DNA of 8,957 nt from JAAYAY01 sp964429355 (GCA_964429355.1 CAYSCH010000383.1:1-8957); one strand, 5' to 3'. Counted from the first letter of the stretch, positions 1 to 7,028 are shown. Notes: a model not told the origin generated them from the letters alone. Made by a program: numbers and translations.

Positions 1-114
1 CTCATTCTTGCGGACCTCGCTATTCCATTCAGATGGCGTCAAGTTGCATCGCGGGTAGTTCAAAACACTGTCAGTTCGCTTGGCCATTTCGGACGGGTGG
101 GGCTGCCGCCACGA
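1..114. other. Intergenic edge downstream of the SHD1-WD40 gene
   Basis: This stretch follows the stop of the minus-strand SHD1-WD40 gene and runs to the window edge. I see no convincing hairpin plus T-run terminator. On the minus strand a GAGG lies nine bases before an ATG at the extreme edge (bases 5-3), which could be the start of another minus-strand gene outside the window. Only five bases of it would be visible, so this is no more than a hint. Confidence 0.25.
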
Positions 115-2115
115 TCACCGTTTAAGTCGCTGCCGCACACGAGCGAGATCTTCGGCCGAGGTGTCCCGCCATTGGTCGCCGTCCAGGGTGCTGAGCCCGA
201 GACCATCGGCAATTTCCGGCTTGGGAATACGCGGGGGGATCGTCAGGCGAGCGAAGAACGATGGGTCCGGCCGCTCGAATTCCTTGACCGCTTCCTGGAG
301 CGTCTGGTCACCCCGCAGGATCAGCATCCGGGGAACGTGGTTCTCCGTATTTCGAGTCCAAAGGACCTGGCCGCCACGGCGAATCTGGATCTCGGCCGTG
401 AAGGGAGTGATAGAGGCGGTCTCCGTGCGGGCCGATTCCAGGGACTGGCCGATGCCCCTCATCTGATAGCTCAGATCCACCTTTTCGCCCTGGCCGATCT
501 TCGCAACGATCGTGGTCTCGGCGCGATCGGCGATCTGCCAGCCTGTCTTGGAGACGGCCTCGTGCAAGGCCGATAGGACGGTCTGCCGATCCGTTCCTGC
601 CGGCACTTCCGCATCCAGTGCGACCTTGGCTCCGGGGCGGATCAGCATCATGGCCTCGCCGCCGCGCTGCAACTCCGCGGCGGCTTTCTCAGAAGCTGGG
701 TGCGGGATCGGCATCGACGCAATCTCGCAGGATTGGATCTTCTTCGCCAGGAGGACACCTCCGGGATGGGCGGCGGCCTCCGCACTTCCCCCAATGGAGT
801 AGCTCCAGACCGTCATTTCCAGATCCGTTCGGATCAGCTTTCCGCTTTCGGACAAAACCAGATTGGGAGCCACCCAGCCCAGCAGTTTGCCGCCGAGGTG
901 GCCCGCCAGCGTCGCCCGGCAGGTGGGACGGCCTTCCGCACAGTCCCACACGAGGAGTTGATTGTCGGCAGTCAGCCCCACCCGCCTCCCCTCCGGATCA
1001 AAGGCCGCTCCAGGAGTCAGCGTGGTGCCAAGCGGGATGAATCCCTTGGGGCTCCGGTCCGCGACATCCAGAACCAGTGCCCCGCCGCTTCGCGGAATCG
1101 CCAGGTAGCGCCGATTGGGACTGAGGGCGGGAAAGTGGGAGCTGTCCATCTTCTCGATTCGGCACTGGAGCGTAGCCGTTCGCAAGTTCCAGAGAAAAAG
1201 GTCGTTGTCGACCACGCACACCGCATGTTCGCCGCTCAAGAGCCGAGCCCAATTCACCTGTGGCTTGAAGCCCGGTTTGTCGATGCCGGGAAGCTGCCGC
1301 CGGAAGACGGAATTCATCTTCCCTTCTGCAAGCCCTTCGAACAGCACGAGTTCTCCGCCGCGCGAGAGATTGTCAAAGCCGCTCGTCGCCAGGCCTCGCC
1401 GCGAGTTGGGCTCGAAGTCAAGCAGTTCAAACCCTCCGGGAACGTCGCAGACAACGTTCGCTTTTCCATCCCGCAGATTTCCCAGGAAGACCCGGCCTCG
1501 ACGGCTGTTCGGCTCGTTGGCCTTGTTTCGGTTGATCGACACGGCCACGAGTCCGGCCACGCCATCGACCAGAAACGGATCGCCAACCTTGTCGTAGGCA
1601 TCGCAGGGTGCCACCTTGAGATTGCCTGGCACAAGGGGGCTGATGGTGACCTTGGGATCGATCGGCAAACCCTGGGGCGGTTTGTCCTCGGGAAACGACA
1701 GGGCATCGGCCTTGCCAGGCAAGGCGGCCCCCTCGGGCGCAGTTGCCCCGGCAGCGTCCGACTTCACCAGTTCAGCAGCGGCGGGCGTTGCTGTCGCAAC
1801 AGGCGCGGGCGGCTGAGAATCGCTGGCACCCGTGCTCGCTGCCGCGGGAGCAGACGAGAGGTTTTCCAGATAGTCGCGGTCGCCCTGGCTGAGCTGAGCG
1901 ATCGGAACGGCGATCTTCCGCCCGTCCGCAGTACCGAGTTGGACGTGAGTTGCGTTGCGTTGCAGGAGTCTGGCCTCGATGGCGAAACGTCCCGTGGTAT
2001 CCGTCCAACGACGTGCGGCCTCCTCGGCTCCAGTCGCCCCGTTGACAGGGTGGAAGAAAACTAGGCCCGTAACGCCAACCAGGAGCAGCCCTAGGGGAGC
2101 CAGTCGGGAGGCCAT
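115..2115 (-). CDS. SHD1 domain / WD40-like propeller protein, exported or membrane-anchored
   Basis: This 666-residue protein has no assigned function. The N-terminus has a basic start (MASR) and a hydrophobic run at residues 5-21, ending near an Ala-rich site around 27-34: a signal peptide or anchor. Residues 36-86 match the SHD1 domain (RxWTDxxGxFxIEA, then V-L-DGR-VP and LSxxDxxYL), a module greatly expanded in planctomycetes. An Ala/Pro-rich linker follows (87-155). Residues about 160-450 are WD40-like, with blades ending in LFLWNL, LVLDVA and LLVWDC. The C-terminal part (about 480-666) is an alpha/beta region I do not recognise. I chose the ATG at 2115 over a GTG at 2208 because it starts the hydrophobic segment directly and has an AAGG upstream; the extra 31 residues would bury the signal peptide. 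SHD1 suggests protein interaction at the envelope. It is transcribed away from the kinase operon. Confidence 0.85.
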   Translation of the reverse strand: MASRLAPLGLLLVGVTGLVFFHPVNGATGAEEAARRWTDTTGRFAIEARLLQRNATHVQLGTADGRKIAVPIAQLSQGDRDYLENLSSAPAAASTGASDSQPPAPVATATPAAAELVKSDAAGATAPEGAALPGKADALSFPEDKPPQGLPIDPKVTISPLVPGNLKVAPCDAYDKVGDPFLVDGVAGLVAVSINRNKANEPNSRRGRVFLGNLRDGKANVVCDVPGGFELLDFEPNSRRGLATSGFDNLSRGGELVLFEGLAEGKMNSVFRRQLPGIDKPGFKPQVNWARLLSGEHAVCVVDNDLFLWNLRTATLQCRIEKMDSSHFPALSPNRRYLAIPRSGGALVLDVADRSPKGFIPLGTTLTPGAAFDPEGRRVGLTADNQLLVWDCAEGRPTCRATLAGHLGGKLLGWVAPNLVLSESGKLIRTDLEMTVWSYSIGGSAEAAAHPGGVLLAKKIQSCEIASMPIPHPASEKAAAELQRGGEAMMLIRPGAKVALDAEVPAGTDRQTVLSALHEAVSKTGWQIADRAETTIVAKIGQGEKVDLSYQMRGIGQSLESARTETASITPFTAEIQIRRGGQVLWTRNTENHVPRMLILRGDQTLQEAVKEFERPDPSFFARLTIPPRIPKPEIADGLGLSTLDGDQWRDTSAEDLARVRQRLKR

Positions 2116-2231
2116 TTCTTGGGAACCTTTGCGATGAGCCGCTCTCAGGCACCGACCGCCGAAGGTGAACAGAGCGGAGTGCGGGTTGCCTGTCCGGATT
2201 GAACGCACGCAAGCACACGTTGCTCCCTGGA

Positions 2232-2260
2232 AAAATAGCCAATTTCATGTCTGCGGGCAA
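2232..2260 (-). promoter_or_regulatory. Candidate sigma70-like promoter for the SHD1-WD40 gene
   Basis: On the minus strand TTGCCC (2260-2255) and TATTTT (2237-2232) are separated by 17 bases. Each box matches four of six consensus positions. Transcription would begin near 2225, giving a leader of about 110 bases before the ATG at 2115. The match is modest and planctomycete promoters are poorly defined. Confidence 0.25.
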
Positions 2261-2489
2261 GAACCCTTGGAAGAGGGGTAGCGGACGGGTGACCCTCCTC
2301 GACCCTGAAGCCTGTCACCGACTGCCACTTCTACTCGTTGACAGTGTTTGAGAGACCGTCCTGCGATCGCACGCCTCACAGGGGCAATTAAGCCGGACTG
2401 GTCGGATGATCGACTCGGCGGGCGGAGTTGGGCAGACCACTGCGATCCCGAACTGGACGAAATGCTTCTGGCGGATTGATTCTCCACGT

Positions 2490-2501
2490 CCTGAGCTCAG
2501 G
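2490..2501. repeat. 12-bp perfect palindrome in the divergent region
   Basis: CCTGAGCTCAGG is its own reverse complement with no spacer. It lies 42 bases from the minus-strand terminator, in DNA with no gene. It may be a dimer binding site or chance; a 12-bp perfect palindrome in a few hundred bases is mildly unusual. Confidence 0.3.
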
Positions 2502-2542
2502 CCTTCGCGGTCTCCTCACTTGAAGACGGAGGCCGATGGCAC

Positions 2543-2578
2543 AAAAAAACCGCGCCCGAGGGGCAGGATCGGGCGCGG
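2543..2578 (-). terminator. Strong intrinsic terminator (minus strand)
   Basis: CCGCGCCCGA (2550-2559) and TCGGGCGCGG (2569-2578) form a perfect 10-bp, very GC-rich stem with a 9-base loop. Seven A residues at 2543-2549 become a T7 tract right after the stem on the minus strand, the standard form of a Rho-independent terminator. No minus-strand gene ends just upstream of it in the direction of transcription; the next DNA (2579-3067) is non-coding on that strand as far as I can tell. It may end a short non-coding RNA, block antisense transcription from the kinase operon, or remain from a lost gene. Confidence 0.8.
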
Positions 2579-2581
2579 AGG

Positions 2582-2618
2582 GAGCAGTCCTTGTTGAAGA
2601 TAAGAGCTGCCCTTGTTG
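2582..2618. repeat. Pair of 15-bp direct repeats, 22-bp period
   Basis: GAGCAGTCCTTGTTG (2582-2596) and GAGCTGCCCTTGTTG (2604-2618) match at 13 of 15 positions and are separated by seven bases. The 22-bp period is about two helical turns, so a protein bound to both would sit on the same face of the DNA. They lie beside the minus-strand terminator and upstream of the kinase gene. Possible roles are tandem operators, or repeated unpaired segments in a short minus-strand RNA. Confidence 0.45.
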
Positions 2619-2671
2619 GAATCCTATTTCATTTTCCGGCGACAGCAACCCAGTGCATCGCCAAAGCGGCA

Positions 2672-2685
2672 GAAATAGTTATTTC
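2672..2685. repeat. AT-rich inverted repeat
   Basis: GAAATA and TATTTC are separated by GT, a perfect 6-bp inverted repeat in otherwise GC-rich DNA. Size and symmetry fit a dimeric helix-turn-helix protein site. It is about 290 bases upstream of the candidate kinase promoter. Confidence 0.3.
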
Positions 2686-2715
2686 GTCTAGATAGCATGG
2701 GGGGCTTCTGACAAA

Positions 2716-2740
2716 GCAGAGTGGGGATATTGCAGAGTGG
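2716..2740. repeat. Pair of 9-bp direct repeats, 16-bp period
   Basis: GCAGAGTGG occurs exactly twice (2716-2724 and 2732-2740) with a 7-base spacer, the same spacer length as the 15-bp repeat pair at 2582-2618. It lies upstream of the kinase gene and is a candidate tandem binding site. Confidence 0.35.
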
Positions 2741-2919
2741 CGGTGAGTCCCGCAAGGCGATTAGTCAGCCCCGCCGGCTAAATGGGCTTGCATGATTCGC
2801 AGAAAATCAGTCGTCCTGAAGATAGCCGCCTGGGCTTGCCCCGCGCTCGGGTTGCCTTCGTGTTTTGCCCGCCAGTCCTGTCACTCCCGGCCCATCGAGT
2901 TCCTGATTGCCTTGACGCA

Positions 2920-2934
2920 ATTCCCTCTGGGAAT
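2920..2934. promoter_or_regulatory. Candidate operator: ATTCCC-N3-GGGAAT
   Basis: A perfect 6-bp inverted repeat with a 3-base spacer lies about 40 bases upstream of the candidate -35 box of the kinase operon, a typical activator position. The co-encoded regulator belongs to the NarL/FixJ family, whose dimers bind short inverted repeats, so autoregulation is possible. That link is inferred from position only. Confidence 0.35.
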
Positions 2935-2972
2935 CACGCAAGGCCATTTAGCGAATCGAGAAATTGCGCCCA

Positions 2973-3000
2973 CTGTCAGAAGCAGGGGTTCCGGTACAAT
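2973..3000 (+). promoter_or_regulatory. Candidate promoter of the kinase-regulator operon
   Basis: CTGTCA (2973-2978) and TACAAT (2995-3000) are 16 bases apart. They match four of six and five of six sigma70 consensus positions. The start would fall near 3007, about 60 bases before the kinase ATG at 3068. Its place downstream of the alternative ATG at 2792 supports the shorter kinase. Confidence 0.4.
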
Positions 3001-3053
3001 AGCATTTGGCTCCAATCGCGGTCCAGGCCCGAACGTGTGCGGACATCTCATCC

Positions 3054-3059
3054 GTGAGG
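3054..3059 (+). promoter_or_regulatory. Ribosome binding site deciding the kinase start
   Basis: GTGAGG lies eight bases before the ATG at 3068. The in-frame upstream ATG at 2792 has no purine-rich site before it. This supports starting the kinase at 3068 and removing a 92-residue extension that matches no domain I know. Confidence 0.6.
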
Positions 3060-3067
3060 CTTTGCTC

Positions 3068-5524
3068 ATGCCGGCTATCGAAAGCAGCAATCGCAACCAG
3101 GAACTGCTCCAGGAATTGAGCGACCTGCGGCGCCAATTCGCTCTGCTCGAGCTCGAGCGGGAGCGGCTGCGCACGATCGCCGACTCATCCTTCGACTGGT
3201 CGTACTTGATCTCCCCCGATGGCAGCATCCTCTTCTGCTCCCCGTCCTGCCAGCAGATCACCGGATGGCCCGCGGGAGATTTTCTCTCCAACCCTCGGCT
3301 GTTCGACGACATCGTTCACCCCGAGGATCAGCCGCTGTTTTGCACACATCGCCAGCACGAACACCAAAACGACGACCCACATACCCTTTCATTCCGGATC
3401 GTCAAACCCGATGGCGAAGTTCGCTGGATCGAACACCGCTGCTGGCCGGTCCTTGGTGCGGATGGAGGCTGCTCGGGCAGAAGAGTGAACAACCGCGACA
3501 TCACCGAACAGCGCTGCGCCGAGCAGGCTTTGCAGCAGGCCCTGGCGCAAGCCGCACAGCGACAGCAGACTCTCGTGGACATCCCTCAGGCCGTCATGGA
3601 TGGCGCGAAGAACTCGCATCTCGTTTATCTCGACCGGAACTTCAATTTTCTGCGGGTGAATGAGGCCTACGCAAAGACTTGCGGCTATACGCCTGCGGAG
3701 ATGATTGGGAAGAACCACTTTGCCCTATATCCCAATCCGGAGAACGAGGCGATCTTTGCCCGGGTATGTGATACCGGCGTTCCGGTGGAGTTCCACGACA
3801 AGCTGTTCGTCTTTCCAGACCAGCCGAATCGAGGCCCCACCTACTGGGATTGGACGCTGACTCCCGTCAAGGACTCTGCCGGCGTGGTCGTGGGCCTTGT
3901 GTTCTCACTCGTCGATACTACCGCGCGCAAGCAGGTCGAGGCCAATCTGCAAGCCAGCAAGGAACGGTTTGAATTGGCGGTCCGAGGATCAGGAGTCGGC
4001 ATCTGGGATTGGAACATCCGTACCGGAAAAGTGTACTACTCGCCCCGCTGGAAGACGCTCTTCGGCTACGAAGAGGACGAGATCGGCGACGGATTTGAGG
4101 ATTGGGCCGGACTTCTTCATCCCGATGAGGGTGAGTCGATCATCAAGTTTCAAGAAGATTTCCTCAAGGGCACGTCACCCACCGTTGCCGCCGAGTATCG
4201 CCTGCGCCACAAGGATGGCTCTTACCGATGGATTGAGGCCCACGCCGTCGTGGTGCGCGACGAAGACGGAAAAGCGTGCCGGCTGGTAGGTTCTCATGGC
4301 GACATTACGGCTCGTAAACAGGCCGAGGAGGACCTCAAAACACTGAACGAAACCCTTGAGCTGCGTGTGGCTGAACGTACCGAAGCAATCCAGTTGCTTC
4401 ACAGCATCGCATCCATGGCCAACCAGGTGCAAAACGCGGGGCAGGCCATCGAGTGCTGCCTCCAGCGGTTGGCGATCTACAACGGGTGGAGCTTTGGACA
4501 CGCGCTGCTGCCGGCCGCCGACAATCCCGACGAACTGGTACCCCGGTGCGTCCGCTACCCTCAAGATCCTGATCGCTTTCACCGGTTCCGCGAAGTCACG
4601 CTCGGGATGCGATTTCGTCGAGGCGAAGATTTGCCGGGCCGGGCGTTCGCCAGCGGCCAGCCGGAGTGGGCCACGGATTTGCACCATGATCTGGTCCCAT
4701 GCCGCGCCGCCGTGGCCGGAGAACTCGGCCTTGGCACGGCCATCGCCTTCCCTATTCTCGTGGGCGAGAAGGTCGCCGGCGTCCTCGAACTCTTCTCCAA
4801 TCGGGTTATCCGGCCCGATCGCAGAACCACCGACACCATGGTCGGCGTCGGCTTGCAGTTGGGCCGGGTCCTCGAGCGTGCCAGCTTCGAGGAGCATCTC
4901 CTGACGATTGCCGAAGAAATCCGCCAAGGTATGGCGCAGGATCTACACGACGACGTCGGTCAAGAACTGACCGGCTTGGGACTCAAGATGGAAACCTTGG
5001 CGGAAATGCTTGCCTCCACCAAGAGTCCGGCGGGAACGCTCGCCGCCGACATTGCACTCGCCTTGGACCGCACTCGCGGCAAGGTCCGCAAGCTCTCTCG
5101 AGGATTGCTGCCCGTCGAGCTCGAGGAGGGCCTGCTGGCCAGTGCCCTTGGCCAGCTTGCCGCCACGGCTACCGCAGGATCTGCCATCGCCTGCACATTC
5201 GACTGCTTCCACCCCGATCCGGTCTTCAGCCGTCGTGCCGCTATGCACCTGTATCGTATCGCCCAGGAGGCTGTCTCCAACGCCGTACGGCATAGCGGGG
5301 CCGGCGGCATCCGAATTACCCTGGATCAGGAAAATGGCGAGATGGCCTTGACTATTGAAGACGACGGCGCGGGAATGCCATGCCGACTTCCGCAAGCCCA
5401 CGGCATGGGCCTGCGGACCATGCAGTATCGCGCAGCCCTGATCGGAGGGAAACTCGAGGTCGGCCCCGCTTCGCATGGTGGAACTCGGGTCGTGTGCCGC
5501 CTCATTCCTCAGAGACTTGTGTGA
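3068..5524 (+). CDS. Cytoplasmic PAS-PAS-PAS-GAF sensor histidine kinase, NarL class
   Basis: This 818-residue protein autophosphorylates on histidine and should pass the phosphate to the regulator encoded 15 bases downstream. A short coiled coil (about 10-36) leads into PAS 1 (34-148, with HPED near 84 and NNRDITEQR at the end), PAS 2 (about 165-290) and PAS 3 (about 296-418, WDWN near 313 and HGDITARKQ at the end). A helical linker (418-445) leads into a GAF domain (about 446-604, with GEDLPGRAFASGQ and FPILVGEKVAGVLE). The HisKA_3 dimerisation helix carries the phospho-acceptor His627 in LHDDVGQ. The ATPase domain has the N box around Asn738 (QEAVSNAVRH), the G1 box DDGAG (765-769) and the G2 box HGMGL (778-782). 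All catalytic motifs are intact. I see no membrane segment, so the input is internal (ligand, redox, light or gas); PAS and GAF cofactors cannot be read from sequence alone. The start at 3068 rests on a ribosome site and a promoter just upstream. Confidence 0.95.
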   Translation: MPAIESSNRNQELLQELSDLRRQFALLELERERLRTIADSSFDWSYLISPDGSILFCSPSCQQITGWPAGDFLSNPRLFDDIVHPEDQPLFCTHRQHEHQNDDPHTLSFRIVKPDGEVRWIEHRCWPVLGADGGCSGRRVNNRDITEQRCAEQALQQALAQAAQRQQTLVDIPQAVMDGAKNSHLVYLDRNFNFLRVNEAYAKTCGYTPAEMIGKNHFALYPNPENEAIFARVCDTGVPVEFHDKLFVFPDQPNRGPTYWDWTLTPVKDSAGVVVGLVFSLVDTTARKQVEANLQASKERFELAVRGSGVGIWDWNIRTGKVYYSPRWKTLFGYEEDEIGDGFEDWAGLLHPDEGESIIKFQEDFLKGTSPTVAAEYRLRHKDGSYRWIEAHAVVVRDEDGKACRLVGSHGDITARKQAEEDLKTLNETLELRVAERTEAIQLLHSIASMANQVQNAGQAIECCLQRLAIYNGWSFGHALLPAADNPDELVPRCVRYPQDPDRFHRFREVTLGMRFRRGEDLPGRAFASGQPEWATDLHHDLVPCRAAVAGELGLGTAIAFPILVGEKVAGVLELFSNRVIRPDRRTTDTMVGVGLQLGRVLERASFEEHLLTIAEEIRQGMAQDLHDDVGQELTGLGLKMETLAEMLASTKSPAGTLAADIALALDRTRGKVRKLSRGLLPVELEEGLLASALGQLAATATAGSAIACTFDCFHPDPVFSRRAAMHLYRIAQEAVSNAVRHSGAGGIRITLDQENGEMALTIEDDGAGMPCRLPQAHGMGLRTMQYRAALIGGKLEVGPASHGGTRVVCRLIPQRLV

Positions 5525-5539
5525 TCGGAGGCGGAACGG

Positions 5540-6187
5540 ATGGCTGCCAAGGTGTTGATCGTCGATGACCATCCCGCGGTCCGCGAGGGCTTGGCCGTGC
5601 GGATTTCCTCACAGCCCGACCTTGAGGTTTGCGGCGAGGCCGAGGATGTTGCGGCAGCGATGAAGCTGATCGAAACTTCCCGCCCCGATGTGGTCGTCGT
5701 CGATATCCAGTTGAAAACCGGCAACGGGCTGGACCTCATTGAGCGAATCAAAGCCCACGACAAGTCGATCCGGATTCTCGCCTGGTCAATGTATCCCGAT
5801 GCGCTCTATGCCCAGCGCGCCCTGCACGCCGGTGCCCTGGGTTACATCAACAAGGAAAACACCACAGCCCGAATCGTCGACGCCATTCGCCGAGTTCACG
5901 ATGGCAAGATCTACCTTTGTGAACAGACAGCCGAACAGTTGCTGGGCGAGGCGATCGGCGGTACCAGGCATCGGAAGGCGGTGGGAACGGAGTCCCTTTC
6001 GGACCGTGAGCTGGAAGTCTTTCGGCTCATAAGCCAGGGCCTTTCGGTTTCCCAGATTGCTCAGCGACTCCACCGCAGCAATCACACCGTCGAAGCTCAC
6101 CGGCAGGCAATCAAGCGCAAGCTGAACCTGAAGACGGCCACGGAACTAACCCGCGCGGCGATGCAGTGGATGCTGGAAAACGGTTGA
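5540..6187 (+). CDS. NarL/FixJ-family response regulator (REC-LuxR HTH)
   Basis: This 215-residue protein is the evident partner of the preceding kinase. The receiver domain (about 4-118) has the acidic pair Asp9-Asp10 in VDDHPAVREGL, phospho-acceptor Asp55 in VVVDIQ, Ser83 at the switch position and Lys105 in GYINKE, so it should be phosphorylated normally. Residues about 151-215 form a LuxR-type helix-turn-helix: LSDRELEVFRLISQGLSVSQ is followed by IAQRL, and the recognition helix covers HTVEAHRQAIKRKL. Length and layout are typical for the family. GGAGG (5527-5531) lies eight bases before the ATG, and the gap to the kinase stop is 15 bases, so the two genes should be co-transcribed. It probably activates or represses target promoters; the inverted repeats upstream of the operon are candidate sites. 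I see no clear terminator after it. Confidence 0.97.
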   Translation: MAAKVLIVDDHPAVREGLAVRISSQPDLEVCGEAEDVAAAMKLIETSRPDVVVVDIQLKTGNGLDLIERIKAHDKSIRILAWSMYPDALYAQRALHAGALGYINKENTTARIVDAIRRVHDGKIYLCEQTAEQLLGEAIGGTRHRKAVGTESLSDRELEVFRLISQGLSVSQIAQRLHRSNHTVEAHRQAIKRKLNLKTATELTRAAMQWMLENG

Positions 6188-6566
6188 CCCAGGCTGCGGC
6201 AAGTGGCATGGCTTTCAACAAGTCGTGGGGGCAATACACGCCAGGTGTCCACCGTGATGAACACCCCGCGGCAACCACCTTTCTCCCTTGATCGAGTGGC
6301 AAAATCCTGGCAGTTCCCCCTTGGTGTAGAAAGCCGTCGGCCGGAAGTTCTCAACGCCAACATCAGGCGAACGTATTCCAACACACCTCCGACGGAGACA
6401 CCCGCCAGTGGTCTCGCGTTGTAGTCAGACAGCCGTTCTGCGAGAATGCCGGCGGAAGCAAAGCCCGAACCGCTGGGATCACCTGGTAGGATGAACGGGA
6501 TTGCACTCCTTGATAGCAAGCCAGTGCCCCTTCTCCTGCCGGCTCCACTGCAGAGGTGTGAATGGG
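6188..6566. other. Gene-free gap between the regulator and the Clp-N gene
   Basis: About 380 bases with no gene I can support. A minus-strand frame of 159 codons (6576-6097) runs through it and overlaps the regulator, but it lacks a recognisable family. The only hairpin I noticed, GGTGT/ACACC (6244-6248 and 6261-6265), has a short stem and no T-run. I see no tRNA or other structured RNA gene. Any promoter for the Clp-N gene should lie here, but the best box pair (TTGTAG near 6419, GAGAAT near 6442) is weak. Confidence 0.4.
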
Positions 6567-7028
6567 ATGTACTCACGATTCACGGATCGCAGTCGAAAAG
6601 TCATGCAACTGGCCAACCAGGAGGCCCAGCGGCTCGGCGACGAGTACATTGGCACCGAGCATATCCTCCGTGGACTCGCAAGAGAGGGGGGCGGTGTAGC
6701 TGCCGACGTACTGAAGGACTTCGGCCTGCAACTGCACACAATCACCACCGAGGTTGATAAGTTTCTCCGGAAAGGGGCCCCCTTTCGCTCGGTCGGCAGC
6801 CTCCCCCAAACACCGCGAGCCAAGTACGTCATCGACTATGCGATAGAGGAAGCACGCATCCTCAATCACGATTACGTCGGCACCGAGCATATCTTGTTGG
6901 GATTGCTCCGCGAAGAAGAGGGGTTCGCCGCCCAATTGCTGATCAATTTCGGTTTGCGGTTGGAGAAGGTACGGGCGCAGATTCAAGCAAACCCTGGACG
7001 TTTCGACGATGAAAGGTCAGGCTCATAG
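6567..7028 (+). CDS. Stand-alone ClpC-type N-terminal (double Clp-N repeat) protein
   Basis: This 153-residue protein corresponds to the N-terminal domain of ClpC/ClpA chaperones and lacks the AAA+ modules, which would bring a full ClpC to about 800 residues. Repeat 1 (about 4-67) begins RFTDRSRKVMQLANQEAQRL and contains YIGTEHIL (27-34). Repeat 2 (about 80-140) begins LPQTPRAKYVIDYAIEEAR and contains YVGTEHILLGLLRE. In ClpC this domain receives substrates and adaptors. By alignment from memory with Bacillus subtilis ClpC, the pocket residues that bind phosphoarginine are kept in both repeats (Thr6/Glu31 and Thr82/Glu107). GAGG (6553-6556) lies ten bases before the ATG; an in-frame TTG at 6501 would only add residues unlike the family. 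It may be an adaptor or decoy for the Clp machine, like plant ClpT, or a truncated paralogue: the last residues (about 143-153) leave the ClpC pattern, and the stop lies on the boundary of an RHS fragment. Confidence 0.85.
   Translation: MYSRFTDRSRKVMQLANQEAQRLGDEYIGTEHILRGLAREGGGVAADVLKDFGLQLHTITTEVDKFLRKGAPFRSVGSLPQTPRAKYVIDYAIEEARILNHDYVGTEHILLGLLREEEGFAAQLLINFGLRLEKVRAQIQANPGRFDDERSGS

Noticed and set aside
700..2064. Open plus-strand frame of 454 codons
   Set aside because: It lies entirely antisense to the SHD1-WD40 gene, has no recognisable domain and has the composition of a shadow frame in GC-rich DNA.
2116..2208. GTG start adding 31 residues to the SHD1-WD40 protein
   Set aside because: The ATG at 2115 directly precedes the hydrophobic signal segment and has a purine-rich site upstream; the extension is Arg-rich and would displace the signal peptide.
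2388..2648. Minus-strand frame of 86 codons through the terminator hairpin
   Set aside because: It is read through a strong intrinsic terminator and is Arg/Pro-rich with no recognisable pattern.
4175..4927. Open minus-strand frame of 250 codons inside the kinase gene
   Set aside because: It is antisense to the third PAS and GAF domains, which are clearly coding on the plus strand; no family match.
4943..5572. Open minus-strand frame of 209 codons
   Set aside because: It is antisense to the catalytic core of the kinase and crosses into the regulator gene; a shadow frame.
6244..6265. Terminator after the regulator gene
   Set aside because: The stem is only five base pairs with a 12-base loop and there is no T-run.
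6097..6576. Minus-strand frame of 159 codons across the gap before the Clp-N gene
   Set aside because: It overlaps the end of the regulator gene and the start of the Clp-N gene, shows no family pattern and has no clear ribosome site. I cannot exclude a small gene within it.
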